40,105 nucleotides of DNA, taken from Polyangium sp. 6x1 (lineage in GTDB: Bacteria > Myxococcota_A > Polyangia > Polyangiales > Polyangiaceae). Positions 19,395-28,273 of the stretch are shown here, piece by piece. The notes beneath the pieces were generated by a model. It saw only the letters and a program-made list of their open reading frames with translations. It was not told where the DNA came from and did not search any database. Position 1 is the stretch's first letter. Each line of letters opens with the position of its first letter. Where the stretch lies: assembly GCF_029946515.1 (NCBI RefSeq), contig NZ_JARZHH010000089.1, positions 1-40,105 on the forward strand, in the 5' to 3' direction. The position numbers were made by a program, and so were the translations under genes.

Positions 19395-21044
19395 ATGACG
19401 ACAGGAGCAAGCGAGACCGCAACGCCCGACGCGTGGGCGCCGCTACGCCGCGAGGTATTCCGATCCTTGTGGTTCGGCACGCTCGCCTCGAACGTCGGGC
19501 TCTGGGTCCAGAATGCGGCGGGGAGCTGGGACATGACGTCGTTCGGCACGGCGCCCGTCTATGTGGCGTTGCTCCAGACGGCTTCGAGCCTGCCCGTCTT
19601 TTTGATCGGTTTGCCCGCGGCCGCGTTCGGCGACATCTTCGATCGCAGAAAGCTCCTCGCGTCGTTCGCCGCGTGGATGGCGCTGGTCTCGGTCGTGCTC
19701 GCGACGCTCTCCTTTGCCGGGCTCCTCGGCCCGAAGAGCCTGCTCGCGCTCACGTTTGCCCTCGGCCTCGGCGCGGCGCTCTCGGCGCCTCTCTGGCCGG
19801 CCATTCTCCCGTCGCTCGTCGACCGATCCGAGCACGCGTCGGCCGTCACGTTGGCCGGCGTCGCCGTCAACGTCGCGCGGGCGATCGGCCCCGCCCTTGG
19901 CGGCATTGGCCTCGCCCTCGCGGGCAGCGGACCCGTTTATTCTTTCAACGTGCTCGCGTTCTCCGTCGTCGTCGTCCAGGTGCTCCGCTGGAAGCCTCCC
20001 GTCACGAAAGCGACGCTCCCGCCGGAGCGTGTCGTGGGCGCGATCGTCGCGGGCCTTCGTTTCGCGCGTCGGGCGCCCGCGCTCCGGGCCGTCCTCGCGC
20101 GCGCGGCGTCCTTCATCGTGGCCGGCAGCGCATTGTGGGCGCTGCTCCCCGTCGTCGCGCGGCGGGAGCTCCACATGACCGCGCTCCGCTTTGGCATCTT
20201 GCTCGGCTGCATTGGAGCGGGCGCGCTCGCCGGGGCGGCCGTCATGCCACGCGCGCGGCAAAAGCTCGGCTCCGACGGCCTCGTCGCCCTTGCGACGATC
20301 GCGTATGCCGGGGCGATGGGCATTCTCGCGCACGTCCGCGTCGAGGCCGCGCTTTATGCGGCCATGCTCGCCGCGGGCGTCGCGTGGATCAGCATCATGT
20401 CGAGCTTCAACGTGGCCGCGAGCTCGGCGGCCCCAGGCTGGGTGCAATCACGCGCGCTCGGCCTGTATCTCCTCGTCTTCCAGGGCGGGCTCGGACTCGG
20501 CAGCTTCGGGTGGGGCACGCTCGCCGGGCGCATCGGCAGCGCCGCGACGCTCTCGGCGGCGGCCTGCTGCCTGCTCCTCGGCCTGCTCTCGGCCTTCCGC
20601 TGGAAGCTCGGCGCCGCGCGCAGGGACGACGTCGCGAGCTTCAATGCCTGGCCCGAGCCCGTGATCGCGGTCTCGATCGACGTCGACGCCGGCCCCGTGC
20701 TCGTCGAGCGTCGTTATGTCGTCCGGCCGGAGCGCCGCACCGAATTCCTCTCGCTCGCCGCGGACCTCGAATCGCTCCGGCGTCGCGACGGGGCCTTCGA
20801 TTGGGCGCTTTATGAGGACCTCGGCGGCGAGCACCGGCTCGTCGAGACGTTCCTCGTCGCCTCATGGGCCGAGCACCTCCGCCAGCACCGCCGCGCCGTC
20901 GCGGCCGACAAGGCGCTCCTCGATCGCATTCGCGCGCTCTCCGAGGACGCCGGCGTCGTGCACCTCGTCGACGCGCGCTCGGCGGCCGCGGCCCGCGCGC
21001 GCGGCCTCCAAATCGAGGACCGCGCGCACCGGGAAGAGCCCTGA
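19395..21044 (+). CDS. MFS exporter of the EntS type with C-terminal ABM-like domain
   Basis: A 549-residue protein. The first 410 residues form about 12 transmembrane helices, with the MFS loop GDIFDRRKLL between helices 2 and 3 and family phrases such as LWFGTLASNVGLWVQNAAGSW. The last 110 residues are soluble: an antibiotic-biosynthesis-monooxygenase-like domain (VERRYVVRPERRTEFL, then RRDGAFDWALYEDL and FLVASWAEHLRQHRR), as in the MFS_3 (PF05977) group. The MFS_3 group includes enterobactin exporter EntS, but most relatives have unknown cargo. The start codon follows an extended -10 by 10 bases, giving a very short leader. Confidence 0.9.
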   Translation: MTTGASETATPDAWAPLRREVFRSLWFGTLASNVGLWVQNAAGSWDMTSFGTAPVYVALLQTASSLPVFLIGLPAAAFGDIFDRRKLLASFAAWMALVSVVLATLSFAGLLGPKSLLALTFALGLGAALSAPLWPAILPSLVDRSEHASAVTLAGVAVNVARAIGPALGGIGLALAGSGPVYSFNVLAFSVVVVQVLRWKPPVTKATLPPERVVGAIVAGLRFARRAPALRAVLARAASFIVAGSALWALLPVVARRELHMTALRFGILLGCIGAGALAGAAVMPRARQKLGSDGLVALATIAYAGAMGILAHVRVEAALYAAMLAAGVAWISIMSSFNVAASSAAPGWVQSRALGLYLLVFQGGLGLGSFGWGTLAGRIGSAATLSAAACCLLLGLLSAFRWKLGAARRDDVASFNAWPEPVIAVSIDVDAGPVLVERRYVVRPERRTEFLSLAADLESLRRRDGAFDWALYEDLGGEHRLVETFLVASWAEHLRQHRRAVAADKALLDRIRALSEDAGVVHLVDARSAAAARARGLQIEDRAHREEP

Positions 21045-21053
21045 ACACCGCCC

Positions 21054-21083
21054 TTGAGCCTCGCACAGGCCGCGTGCTACAAG
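21054..21083 (+). promoter_or_regulatory. Promoter of VOC gene, leaderless type
   Basis: TTGAGC (21054-21059) and the extended -10 TGCTACAAG (hexamer TACAAG, 21078-21083) are 18 bases apart. The hexamer ends 7 bases before the ATG at 21091 and there is no ribosome binding site. Confidence 0.45.
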
Positions 21084-21090
21084 CCGCCGC

Positions 21091-21477
21091 ATGAATCTCG
21101 GATACGTCATTCTCTACGTGCAGGATGTCGAGCGGGCTGTCGCGTTTTACGAGCGGGCGTTCAAGCTCGCGCGCCGGTTCGTCCACGAATCGAACCAATA
21201 TGCCGAGATGGAGACGGGCGCGACCGCGCTCGCCTTCGTGAGCGAATCCCTCGCCGGTTCTCACGGCTTCACGTTCCGCGCGAGCCGACCGAACGAGCCT
21301 GCGGCCGCGGTCGAGATCGCGCTCACCACGCCCGACGTCCCCGCGGCCTTCGAGGTCGCCGTCGCTGCGGGCGCCGAGGGCGTGAGCGCGCCCAAGACGA
21401 AGCCGTGGGGCCAGACCGTGGCGTATGTGCGGGATCTCGACGGGTTCCTCGTCGAGCTTTGCACCCCGATGGGGTGA
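21091..21477 (+). CDS. VOC family protein (glyoxalase/bleomycin-resistance fold)
   Basis: A 128-residue single-unit VOC protein with the two beta-alpha-beta-beta-beta modules: YVILYVQDVERAVAFYERAF begins the first, and VEIALTTPDVPAAFEVAVAAG the second, ending in the family signature WGQTVAYVRDLDGFLVELC. The C-terminal Glu in VELC fits a metal ligand. Members include glyoxalases, dioxygenases and drug-binding proteins, so the activity is open. It lies 46 bases after the MFS gene but has its own likely promoter, and it converges on a GST gene. Confidence 0.9.
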   Translation: MNLGYVILYVQDVERAVAFYERAFKLARRFVHESNQYAEMETGATALAFVSESLAGSHGFTFRASRPNEPAAAVEIALTTPDVPAAFEVAVAAGAEGVSAPKTKPWGQTVAYVRDLDGFLVELCTPMG

Positions 21478-21490
21478 CGGGCGGCGCGGC

Positions 21491-22177
21491 TCAGGCGCCT
21501 TGGGGGGCTTGTCGAAGCAGGTAGGCGTCGTGCGCGGCGAGGAACGCGCGCAGTTTGTCCGGGTAATTCACGGGCACCGCCCCCTTCACGCTCGGCCGCT
21601 CCGCGAGCGCGGCCCTCCAGGCGCGCACGCGAGGCGCCGTCTCGAATACGCGCGTGTCCCGGATCGCGTCGATCACCTCGAAGTATCGGAACGCCGAGGC
21701 GATGACGGCGTCGACCATGCTGAACGTGCGCCCGTGGAAATAGGGCCCGTCCGACACGGCGCCTTCGAGAATCTCCACCTTCGCCGCGATCGCCTTGCGC
21801 TTGGCCTCGAACACGTCGGGATCCTTCGTCGTTTCGAGGGCCCAGATGTCTCCGAGCAGGCCCGAGGCGAGGTCGAACCAGGCGCGGTCACGGGCTCGCT
21901 CGATCGCATCCTCGGGGTGCAATTTCGGCCCCGGCTGCGTCTCCTCCAGGTACTCGCAGATCGCGAGGCTCTCGAACAGCACGGCCTCCTTGCCGCCCTC
22001 GTCCCGCACGCGGAGCAAGGGAACCTTGCCGAGCGGCGAGATCGCGAGGAACCAGTCGGGTTTCTTCGAGAGATCGATGTCGACCCGCTCGAATTCGACC
22101 CCCTTCTCGGCGAGCACGATGGCGGCGCGCTGGACGTAGGGGCAAAGCTCGTGGCTGATGAGGGTGAGTTGCGTCAT
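21491..22177 (-). CDS. Glutathione S-transferase family protein
   Basis: A 228-residue two-domain GST. The N-terminal thioredoxin fold holds SHELCPYVQRAAIVLAEKG, the cis-Pro region ISPLGKVPLL and the glutathione gamma-Glu contact LFESLAICEYLEE. The helical C-terminal domain follows from about residue 90. CPYV in place of a Ser/Tyr suggests an Omega- or Beta-like, thiol-transferase type. It starts 15 bases after the DoxX gene on the same strand, so the two form an operon divergent from a LysR gene. Conjugation or reduction of electrophiles is the expected role. Confidence 0.92.
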   Translation of the reverse strand: MTQLTLISHELCPYVQRAAIVLAEKGVEFERVDIDLSKKPDWFLAISPLGKVPLLRVRDEGGKEAVLFESLAICEYLEETQPGPKLHPEDAIERARDRAWFDLASGLLGDIWALETTKDPDVFEAKRKAIAAKVEILEGAVSDGPYFHGRTFSMVDAVIASAFRYFEVIDAIRDTRVFETAPRVRAWRAALAERPSVKGAVPVNYPDKLRAFLAAHDAYLLRQAPQGA

Positions 22178-22192
22178 GGCGTGTTCCTCGGA

Positions 22193-22678
22193 TTAGCCGT
22201 GGACGAGAGCCTTGGACAGCCGCGGCGCGGGCGCAAGCTTCTCCACGAGCCACGAATCGAGCGCGTACTTGCCGCCGCCGTAGACCATCACGGGCACGCT
22301 CAGCGCGAGCGCGAGCAGGTGATACTCGAAGCCCTCGCCTTGCTGCGCGCCGAACCAGTTCATGAAGAACCCGTGCTGCGCGTGCGAGGTCAGAATTGCG
22401 CCGAGCATGATCGACGTCATCCCGAACGCGGCGACGCGCGAGAATGCGCCGAACGCGAGCAGCACCGCGCCCGCCGATTCGCCCAGGATGACGAGGAAGG
22501 CGAGCGGCGCGGGCAGGTGCATGACGTTCGTGAAAAACCCCATCGTGCCCGAGAAACCATGCCCGCCGAACCAGCCGAAGAGCTTCTGCGCGCCGTGGGG
22601 GAACACGACGAGCGCGAGGACGAGGCGTTGCACGAAGAGGGCGAGGTTCTGCTCCTGGGTCTCGAGAAGTCGCTTCAT
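22193..22678 (-). CDS. DoxX family membrane protein
   Basis: A 161-residue membrane protein with four predicted helices. The family features are the first-helix phrase RLVLALVVFPHGAQKLFGWF, then LAFLVILGESAGAVLLAFG and the closing YHLLALALSVPVMVYGGG. DoxX-type proteins are linked to quinone or thiol redox processes at the inner membrane. The ATG is preceded by AAAGGAG at 7 bases, one of the best ribosome binding sites in the window. It is the first gene of the DoxX-GST operon and divergent from a LysR regulator, the standard layout for LysR activation. Confidence 0.92.
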   Translation of the reverse strand: MKRLLETQEQNLALFVQRLVLALVVFPHGAQKLFGWFGGHGFSGTMGFFTNVMHLPAPLAFLVILGESAGAVLLAFGAFSRVAAFGMTSIMLGAILTSHAQHGFFMNWFGAQQGEGFEYHLLALALSVPVMVYGGGKYALDSWLVEKLAPAPRLSKALVHG

Positions 22679-22719
22679 GACGATCTCCTTTGCCCCTCTT
22701 GTGTAACCCGCGCGCGCCC

Positions 22720-22735
22720 CCTCGATTAGTCGAGG
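22720..22735. promoter_or_regulatory. Palindrome in LysR-DoxX intergenic region
   Basis: CCTCGA-TTAG-TCGAGG is a perfect 6-base inverted repeat placed about 20 to 25 bases upstream of the -10-like TTACAC of the DoxX gene (minus strand), a sensible site for a LysR-type activator. It is the only palindrome seen in the 109-base divergent gap. Confidence 0.4.
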
Positions 22736-22772
22736 CCCGGAGCAAGCACTGTTCTCCTCCGGGCAACAATCC

Positions 22773-22781
22773 TGCTACCGT
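22773..22781 (+). promoter_or_regulatory. Extended -10 of lysR-type gene
   Basis: TGCTACCGT ends 6 bases before the ATG at 22788. No ribosome binding site is present, so the message is probably leaderless. No clear -35 is seen, which suits an extended -10. Confidence 0.45.
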
Positions 22782-22787
22782 GCCGGG

Positions 22788-23714
22788 ATGTCGTTCGACC
22801 TCGAGTCCCTCGCTTCCATGGCCCTCTTCGCACGTGTCGTGCAAGCGCGCTCCTTCACGGCGGCCGCGGCGCAGTCCGGCATCGCGAAATCCGCGGTGAG
22901 TCGGCGGATCGCAGGGCTCGAGCAGCGCCTCGGCGTCGAGCTCTTGCGCCGCTCGACCCGCAAGCTCGCGCTCACGGACGAGGGGCTGCGCTTCTACGAG
23001 CACTGCAAGAAGATCCTCGAAGCCGCGAGCGCCGCCGAGGACGCCGTCTCCGCCGCGAGCGAGGTGATCCGCGGACGCATCCGCATCAGCGCGCCGGTGA
23101 CGTTCTCGCGGATGTACCTCGTCCAGGCGCTCGCCGCGTTCCTCCGCGAGCACCCCGAGGTCGAGATCGATCTCGCGCTCGACGATCGATTCGTCGACGT
23201 CATCGAGGGCGGCTTCGATCTGATCCTGCGCATCGGCCGGCTGAAGGACGCGAGCTTCGTCGCCCGCCGCATCGCCACCGATCGAATCGTCGTCGTGGCC
23301 GCGCCCTCGTACCTCGAACGCGCGGGCACGCCGCAAACGCCTGAGGACCTCGTGAACCACAATTGCCTACGTTACACGCTCGTCCCGGCGAGCGGCGAAT
23401 GGCGGTTCCGCGGCGAGGCGATCCCCGTGCACGGAAACCTCGACGTGAACGACGGCGCGACCCTCGTGCAGGCGGCGATCGCCGGCCTCGGCCTCACGGT
23501 CGTCCCGATGTTCATGGTGGCGTCCGACGTCGCCGCGGGCCGGCTCGTCCTCGTGCTCGAGGAGCATCGTCGGGGCGAGATTGGGATTCACGCGGTCACG
23601 GCCCAGGGCAAGGGTTTGCCCCGGCGCACCCGCGCGCTGCTCGATTTCTTGAGCAAATGGTTCGAGGAGCGGTGCTGGAAGGCCCTCCGCGAGAGGGCCT
23701 CCCTCACCGTTTGA
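22788..23714 (+). CDS. LysR family transcriptional regulator
   Basis: A 308-residue LTTR. The winged HTH is at about 5-65: MALFARVVQARSFTAAAAQS, then GIAKSAVSRRIAGLEQRLGV. The effector domain starts near residue 90 with IRGRIRISAPVTFSRMYL. This N-terminal wording, with KSAVSRRI and the long helix ending EAASAAEDAV, is that of the AaeR/PecT-like group that often sits beside DoxX and glutathione-linked genes. It is divergent from DoxX-GST, which it probably controls. Its own transcript appears leaderless. Confidence 0.93.
   Translation: MSFDLESLASMALFARVVQARSFTAAAAQSGIAKSAVSRRIAGLEQRLGVELLRRSTRKLALTDEGLRFYEHCKKILEAASAAEDAVSAASEVIRGRIRISAPVTFSRMYLVQALAAFLREHPEVEIDLALDDRFVDVIEGGFDLILRIGRLKDASFVARRIATDRIVVVAAPSYLERAGTPQTPEDLVNHNCLRYTLVPASGEWRFRGEAIPVHGNLDVNDGATLVQAAIAGLGLTVVPMFMVASDVAAGRLVLVLEEHRRGEIGIHAVTAQGKGLPRRTRALLDFLSKWFEERCWKALRERASLTV
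23680..23700 (+). terminator. Hairpin in the last codons of the LysR gene
   Basis: Perfect 8-base arms AGGCCCTC (23680-23687) and GAGGGCCT (23693-23700) with a 5-base loop lie 15 bases before the LysR stop, where only 5 bases separate it from the convergent FHA gene. A terminator stem inside the coding end would be forced by this spacing; there is no T run. Confidence 0.35.
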
Positions 23715-23719
23715 CAGGA

Positions 23720-25753
23720 TCAGCTGCCGGGGCTGAACATGATGGGATACACGACCGTCACGATGCCGCCTTCCGGCTGCGGGAAGGACAGACCATAGAA
23801 GGCGCGGACCACGCACGACACCACGCCGCCGTCCGGCATGTCCGAGCCGCCATTGCCCACGTTCGACACCGCGCCGTCACGCCCGATGACGAATCGAACC
23901 GCCACGCGGCCCTGCAGGTTCGGGTTGTTCCGCAGGCCATTCTCGTAGCAAAGGCGGAACCGGCCGAAGTTCTGGCGCACGATGCGCTGGATGACCTCGG
24001 GCGGGAGCCGGCCGCTCACGCTCGTGGCGCCCATGCGCACCTGCGGGGGCTTCGTGCGGTGCGCACCGGACAACCGGCCATGACCCGAACCGAAGCCCTG
24101 GCCCGTGCCCGTGCCCGCGCCGTGCCCGATCGTGCCAATCGAGCCGAGGCCGATGCCCTCGCCACGACCACCGCCGCCCTCGCCGATACCGGACAAACCG
24201 AGGCCGCCCGCGCCGAACGAGTCGCCGATGTTGTCGCCCCACATGTTGCCGCGCGCCGAGAGCGCGTCATTGCCGAGCGAATCGTCGCGGCCCCACGGAG
24301 CCGTCGGCGCATTGGGATCGCCGCCGGCGCCCGCATTGAGCAGGCCGATCATGCCGAACTCGGCCGCGTCGCGCAATGCGGCCTGCCGCGCGATGTGCGG
24401 ATCGGCGTTGTCCTGCGGGCCCTGCACGCCATACCGGTTGCCGCTCGCCTTCGTGGTCGGGTTCCCCATGGAACCCTCCTCGCCCTTCGCCTTCGTGCCC
24501 GTGCCGCCTTCCTTGTTGTCGGCGCTGTTTTCCGCCGTCATCTCGGTCGGCTTCTCTTCCTGCTCCTTCTCCGCCGCGGCATTGAGGAACTGCTGGATCA
24601 TGAACTTTTGATCGTCCGAGACCCCGTCCTCGTCGGTCGCGCCCATCGGCGGCATGAAAAACGCCATGGCGGCGAGCAGGCCCACGTGCACGGCCGTGGA
24701 GAGGCCGTGATAGAGGTAGTTCTGCGTGTCGAGCTGCACGTGGCCCGCGACGACGCGGCCCGCGTTCACCGTCGACACCTGGAAAATGAGCCCGTCCACC
24801 TCGATCCGCGCCTTCGAGCCAGGCGGCAGCGCCATCTGGAACGCGCCCGAGAGCTCCGCGCACGGCTGCGTTTTCCCGCTGTCGATCGCCTGCTGCACCG
24901 TCATCTTCGGCTGGCCGGCGATTTCAATCGTGCCCTTCGCCCGCGGCAGGAGCACGACACTGGCGGTCCCGCCGCGATCCGCGAGCACCACGGGCGCGCG
25001 CGTCGTGCCGAGTTTTTCCTGCGGGACGAAGTAATCGCACTTGAAGTTCTTCGTCTCCTCCTCGCCCACGTAATACGAGCGCGGCGGCGTCAGGTGCGCG
25101 ACGTTCAGGATCATCTGATCCCAGAGCACCATCACCTCGACCGACGCGGACGGCGACTCGACCTCGTCCGACGGGACGTCCGGGCCGCTCTTGACGAGCT
25201 GGTACGTGTACGAACCCTCGGGCGCGTCTGCGGGGACCTCGTCGTGCGCGGGCGACTTCGGCTGCGCGAACGGGTTTTGCATGCCAAACGGATCGCCGCC
25301 GCCGAACGGGCTCGCCGCGGGCGCCGCGCCGAACGGGTTCGCTCCGCCAAACGCCGCGGGGGCTCCGCTGAACGGGTTCGCCGAGGGCGTCGCGAAGGGG
25401 TTTGCCCCGGGATTCGCCGCGCCGACGGCGACGGCCACGGGCTCGGCCTTCTCGAGCAGGATCTTCGTGCCGCCGATCTGGAGCTGATCGCCGGCCTTGA
25501 CCTTCACCTTGTTGACGCGCGCGCCATTGACGAGCGTCCCCGGCTCATTGCCGAGATCGATGAGGGTGATGTCCTCGGGCGACGCGACCTCGATGACCGC
25601 GTGCATACGCGAGGCGAGCTCGTCGTCCACCCGGAGGTGGCTCTTCGGATCCTTTCCGACCTTGACGATGTCCTGCGTCACCGTCTCTCGACGGACGAGC
25701 GCGTCATTCTGGTACAGCGCGAACGTGAGCGCGACCTTTTGCTTGCCATCCAT
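23720..25753 (-). CDS. FHA-domain membrane protein with AgmX/PglI C-terminal domain
   Basis: A 677-residue protein. Residues 28-100 are an FHA phosphothreonine-binding domain (VGKDPKSHLRV, SRMHAVIEV, DLGNEPGTLVNG). About 115-170 is a low-complexity run with many NPF tripeptides. A middle region follows, then one transmembrane helix (STAVHVGLLAAMAFFMPP), a charged linker, a long Gly-rich stretch, and the C-terminal AgmX/PglI domain with its cysteine pair (FRLCYENGL and VVSCVVRAF). That domain is named from Myxococcus gliding-motility proteins and resembles TonB C-termini, so it should reach across the periplasm while the FHA part sits in the cytosol. The ATG at 25753 has GGAAAGG upstream; longer frames are rejected. 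Confidence 0.88.
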   Translation of the reverse strand: MDGKQKVALTFALYQNDALVRRETVTQDIVKVGKDPKSHLRVDDELASRMHAVIEVASPEDITLIDLGNEPGTLVNGARVNKVKVKAGDQLQIGGTKILLEKAEPVAVAVGAANPGANPFATPSANPFSGAPAAFGGANPFGAAPAASPFGGGDPFGMQNPFAQPKSPAHDEVPADAPEGSYTYQLVKSGPDVPSDEVESPSASVEVMVLWDQMILNVAHLTPPRSYYVGEEETKNFKCDYFVPQEKLGTTRAPVVLADRGGTASVVLLPRAKGTIEIAGQPKMTVQQAIDSGKTQPCAELSGAFQMALPPGSKARIEVDGLIFQVSTVNAGRVVAGHVQLDTQNYLYHGLSTAVHVGLLAAMAFFMPPMGATDEDGVSDDQKFMIQQFLNAAAEKEQEEKPTEMTAENSADNKEGGTGTKAKGEEGSMGNPTTKASGNRYGVQGPQDNADPHIARQAALRDAAEFGMIGLLNAGAGGDPNAPTAPWGRDDSLGNDALSARGNMWGDNIGDSFGAGGLGLSGIGEGGGGRGEGIGLGSIGTIGHGAGTGTGQGFGSGHGRLSGAHRTKPPQVRMGATSVSGRLPPEVIQRIVRQNFGRFRLCYENGLRNNPNLQGRVAVRFVIGRDGAVSNVGNGGSDMPDGGVVSCVVRAFYGLSFPQPEGGIVTVVYPIMFSPGS

Positions 25754-26060
25754 GGTGAGCCAGCCTTTCCTGCCGTGCCGTCCCGCCGAGGCGGGCAAAT
25801 GCCCCCGCGAGAGGCTCGGGGGGTTTTCATTTCGTGCTCGGAGCCTATTTTCTTCCGTGAGGGGAGCCGATGAACGGGACCGAGCCCCACATCCGACCGG
25901 CGCTTCCTCCCTGCTCCCCTCGACCGACAGCCGTTCGCACCCAAGGTTCCCGAACGCGCACGATCGATCGGCAGGGGCGTCCCGGAGGCGGCCCCGCGCG
26001 GACGGATCCCGCTCCCGCCCGCGGCCGGGGGGACGAAAACAATGAGGATGGGGTCGGGGG
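25754..26060. other. Leader region with two hairpins, no gene
   Basis: This 307-base gap between the SDR and FHA genes (both minus strand) has no credible coding frame. Two hairpins lie near the FHA gene: CCCGCC/GGCGGG (25782-25795) and CCCCC-G-CGAG/CTCGGGGGG (25802-25823). The second is followed by TTTTCATTT on the plus strand, so it could stop antisense transcription; on the minus strand it would be part of the leader. No clear promoter was found. Confidence 0.5.
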
Positions 26061-26885
26061 TCAGTGCGCCGCGAGGACGGGCGCGAGCAGGGGCTCGGTG
26101 GCGCGGCGGAGGGCTCCGCGGGCGCGGTCGTCGTAGGCCTGCGCGTTGGCGCGCGCGGGACGTTCGACGTCGAAGTATTCGCCGGTGAGCTGCTCGTCGA
26201 GTGAGCGCTCGAGGACGACACGGATCGCGCGGGCGCCGTCCTCCGGCTTGCCCCAGGACTGGCCGAACGTCTCGCGCACCATCTTGGTGTCGAGCATCGC
26301 CCCGGGGTGCACCGCGTTGATCGCGATGTCGGGGTATCTCTGCGCGAGATCGAAGGTCCACAGGATGAGCGCGAGCTTGCTCCTCCGATAGGCGCGCAGA
26401 CCTTCGTACTCTTGCGTGCTCATGAGATCCTCGAAATCGAGCTTCTCCTGCCCCGAGGAGGCCACGTTGAGGATGGCCTTCGGCGGGCGCTGGCAAAGCG
26501 AGAGCCAGAGCTCGGTGAGCGCGACTTGCGAGAGATAGTTCACGGCGAAACGTTTCTCGTGCCCGTCTTCGCTCTCCTCCCGCGGGTCGCCCTTCTTGCC
26601 TGCCCCCATGCCCGCGTTGTTCACGATGACGTCGAGCGCGGAGAGCTCCGCGGCGAGTGCGCGGACCATCGACGCGACGGAGGCGAGCGAGCTCAGATCT
26701 GCGACGACGTGGCGCGGACGGGTGCCTGTGACGAGCTCGAATTCATGCGCGAGCTCGCGCACCTTCTCGGGGGATCGCCCGTGGAGAATCACCTCGTTGC
26801 CCCGCTCGAGGAGCAGCTTCGCCGTGGCCCGCCCGATACCGTCCGTCGAGCCCGTGACGAGCACCTTCATTCCTCGTGCCGGCAT
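26061..26885 (-). CDS. SDR family NAD(P)-dependent oxidoreductase
   Basis: A 274-residue short-chain dehydrogenase. The cofactor loop TGSTDGIG follows MKVLV, NNAGMG is present, and the active site reads NVASSG then YRRSKLAL (Tyr, Lys). ILHGRSPEK after the second strand, with Arg, points to NADP(H). It belongs to the retinol-dehydrogenase-like/WWOX-like branch, with VHPGAMLDTKM after the active site. The frame is open to 26918; the ATG at 26885 is chosen because GGGAGGAG lies 7-9 bases upstream. It is divergent from the kelch gene. Confidence 0.9.
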   Translation of the reverse strand: MPARGMKVLVTGSTDGIGRATAKLLLERGNEVILHGRSPEKVRELAHEFELVTGTRPRHVVADLSSLASVASMVRALAAELSALDVIVNNAGMGAGKKGDPREESEDGHEKRFAVNYLSQVALTELWLSLCQRPPKAILNVASSGQEKLDFEDLMSTQEYEGLRAYRRSKLALILWTFDLAQRYPDIAINAVHPGAMLDTKMVRETFGQSWGKPEDGARAIRVVLERSLDEQLTGEYFDVERPARANAQAYDDRARGALRRATEPLLAPVLAAH

Positions 26886-27078
26886 GTCGTCGCTCTCCTC
26901 CCTCTCTCCATCCGCCACCTACGACGATGCGCCTTTGCGTGGGCCTCGGTCAAGACGGAGGCACGATTCTCGTGCCTTCACACATCACCGCTCTCCCGGT
27001 TCTCGTGTGCCTTCCTTTTTCGCGGGGCGCCAGCCACGAACGGGCGCGGCTCTTGCCAGGGCGTGCGGGGCGAGAGAA

Positions 27079-28269
27079 ATGCGACACCCACACGCTCGCT
27101 CCCTGATCCTCGCCCTCGGATTCGTGCTCCTCCATCCTGCTCTGCCTGCGGATGGCGCCCCAGGTTCCGGCGGGCCCGAGTTCGCTCGATTGCCCGCGCC
27201 CGCACGCCTCCTTCCGCCGCGTATTCGCTCCCCGCGCGACAATGAAGGGCGCTTGTGGAGCGTGGCGTCGATGACGGCGCCGCGGCGCGCGCATACGGCC
27301 ACGACGCTCCCCGACGGCCGCGTCCTCCTCGCAGGCGGCCTCGACGGGGATTCGTACCTCGCCACCGCCGAGGTGTACGATCCCGTCGCAGCGCAATTCG
27401 TTCCGGTTGGAACCTTATCGGAAGCGCGGGCGCATCACATTGCGATCCGGCTCGCGGATGGGCGCGTGCTCGTCGCCGGCGGCGAGCGCGCGCCGGGCGC
27501 GCCGCTCGACAGTGCGGAGGTCTTCGATCCGGCATCGAATACCTGGAAGCGCGTCGGCTCCATGCGAGCTCCGCGGATCGACCACGCCGCGGCCATGCTC
27601 TCGGACGGGCGCGTGCTCGTCCTCGGCGGATACGACGGCGCGCGGACGCTCGCGCTCGTCGACGTGTTCGATCCAAAGACGGGCGTGTTCCGCCCGGCCG
27701 CGCCGATGTCCGCCCCGCGCGCCGAGCTCACGGCCACCGCGCTCCCGGACGGAGACGTCCTCGTCGCGGCGGGCGTGGGCGGATCGGCGCGGCTTGCGAC
27801 CGCGGAGATCTACGGCGCGAGGGTCGATCGATGGCGACAAACGGGCCCCTTGCAGGCGCGGCGCGGCGGGCACGTCGCGGCGCTGCTCGAGGACGGCGGG
27901 GTCCTCGTCGCCGGCGGGATCGTCGGCATTCACGCGGTGGCGACGGCGGAGCGCTGGAGCCCGGTCACGAACGCGTGGACGAGCGCGGCGCCGATGCACG
28001 AGGCCCGCTTCGGGGGCGTCGCGCTCGGGCTGCCCGACGGCCGCGTGCTCATGGGCGGCGGCGAGGACGACGACGGAAACACGCTCGCCTCGGTCGAGAT
28101 CCTCGATCCCGCGGCGAACACGTGGCTCGCAGCGGCCTCGCTCGACAGCCCGCGCAGCTCCATGGCGGCCGCGCTGCTCGACGACGGATCGGTGCTCTTC
28201 ACGGGAGGTTGGGCGCCGCCGTCGTCGTGGCAGAGCGCCGAGATTCACCGGCCGAAGTCGGCGGAATGA
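27079..28269 (+). CDS. Secreted seven-bladed kelch-repeat protein
   Basis: A 396-residue protein with a signal peptide (MRHPHARSLILALGFVLLHP, cleavage probably in ADGAPG). From about residue 60 there are seven kelch units, each with an LxDGRVLVAGG-type strand and a following AEVYDP-like strand: GRVLLAGG, GRVLVAGG, GRVLVLGG, GDVLVAAG, GGVLVAGG, GRVLMGGG and GSVLFTGG. Seven repeats make one closed beta-propeller, so the protein is a single propeller with little else. Such kelch proteins are abundant in myxobacteria; most have no known role. The frame is open upstream, but the ATG at 27079, with GCGAGAG before it, gives the signal peptide. It converges on a DUF6891 gene 4 bases away. Confidence 0.87.
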   Translation: MRHPHARSLILALGFVLLHPALPADGAPGSGGPEFARLPAPARLLPPRIRSPRDNEGRLWSVASMTAPRRAHTATTLPDGRVLLAGGLDGDSYLATAEVYDPVAAQFVPVGTLSEARAHHIAIRLADGRVLVAGGERAPGAPLDSAEVFDPASNTWKRVGSMRAPRIDHAAAMLSDGRVLVLGGYDGARTLALVDVFDPKTGVFRPAAPMSAPRAELTATALPDGDVLVAAGVGGSARLATAEIYGARVDRWRQTGPLQARRGGHVAALLEDGGVLVAGGIVGIHAVATAERWSPVTNAWTSAAPMHEARFGGVALGLPDGRVLMGGGEDDDGNTLASVEILDPAANTWLAAASLDSPRSSMAAALLDDGSVLFTGGWAPPSSWQSAEIHRPKSAE

Positions 28270-28273
28270 TCGT

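Noticed and set aside
23363-25873. Long plus-strand frame opposite the FHA-AgmX gene
   Set aside because: It is an Arg/Ala-rich antisense shadow with no family features and it overlaps the LysR gene in another frame.
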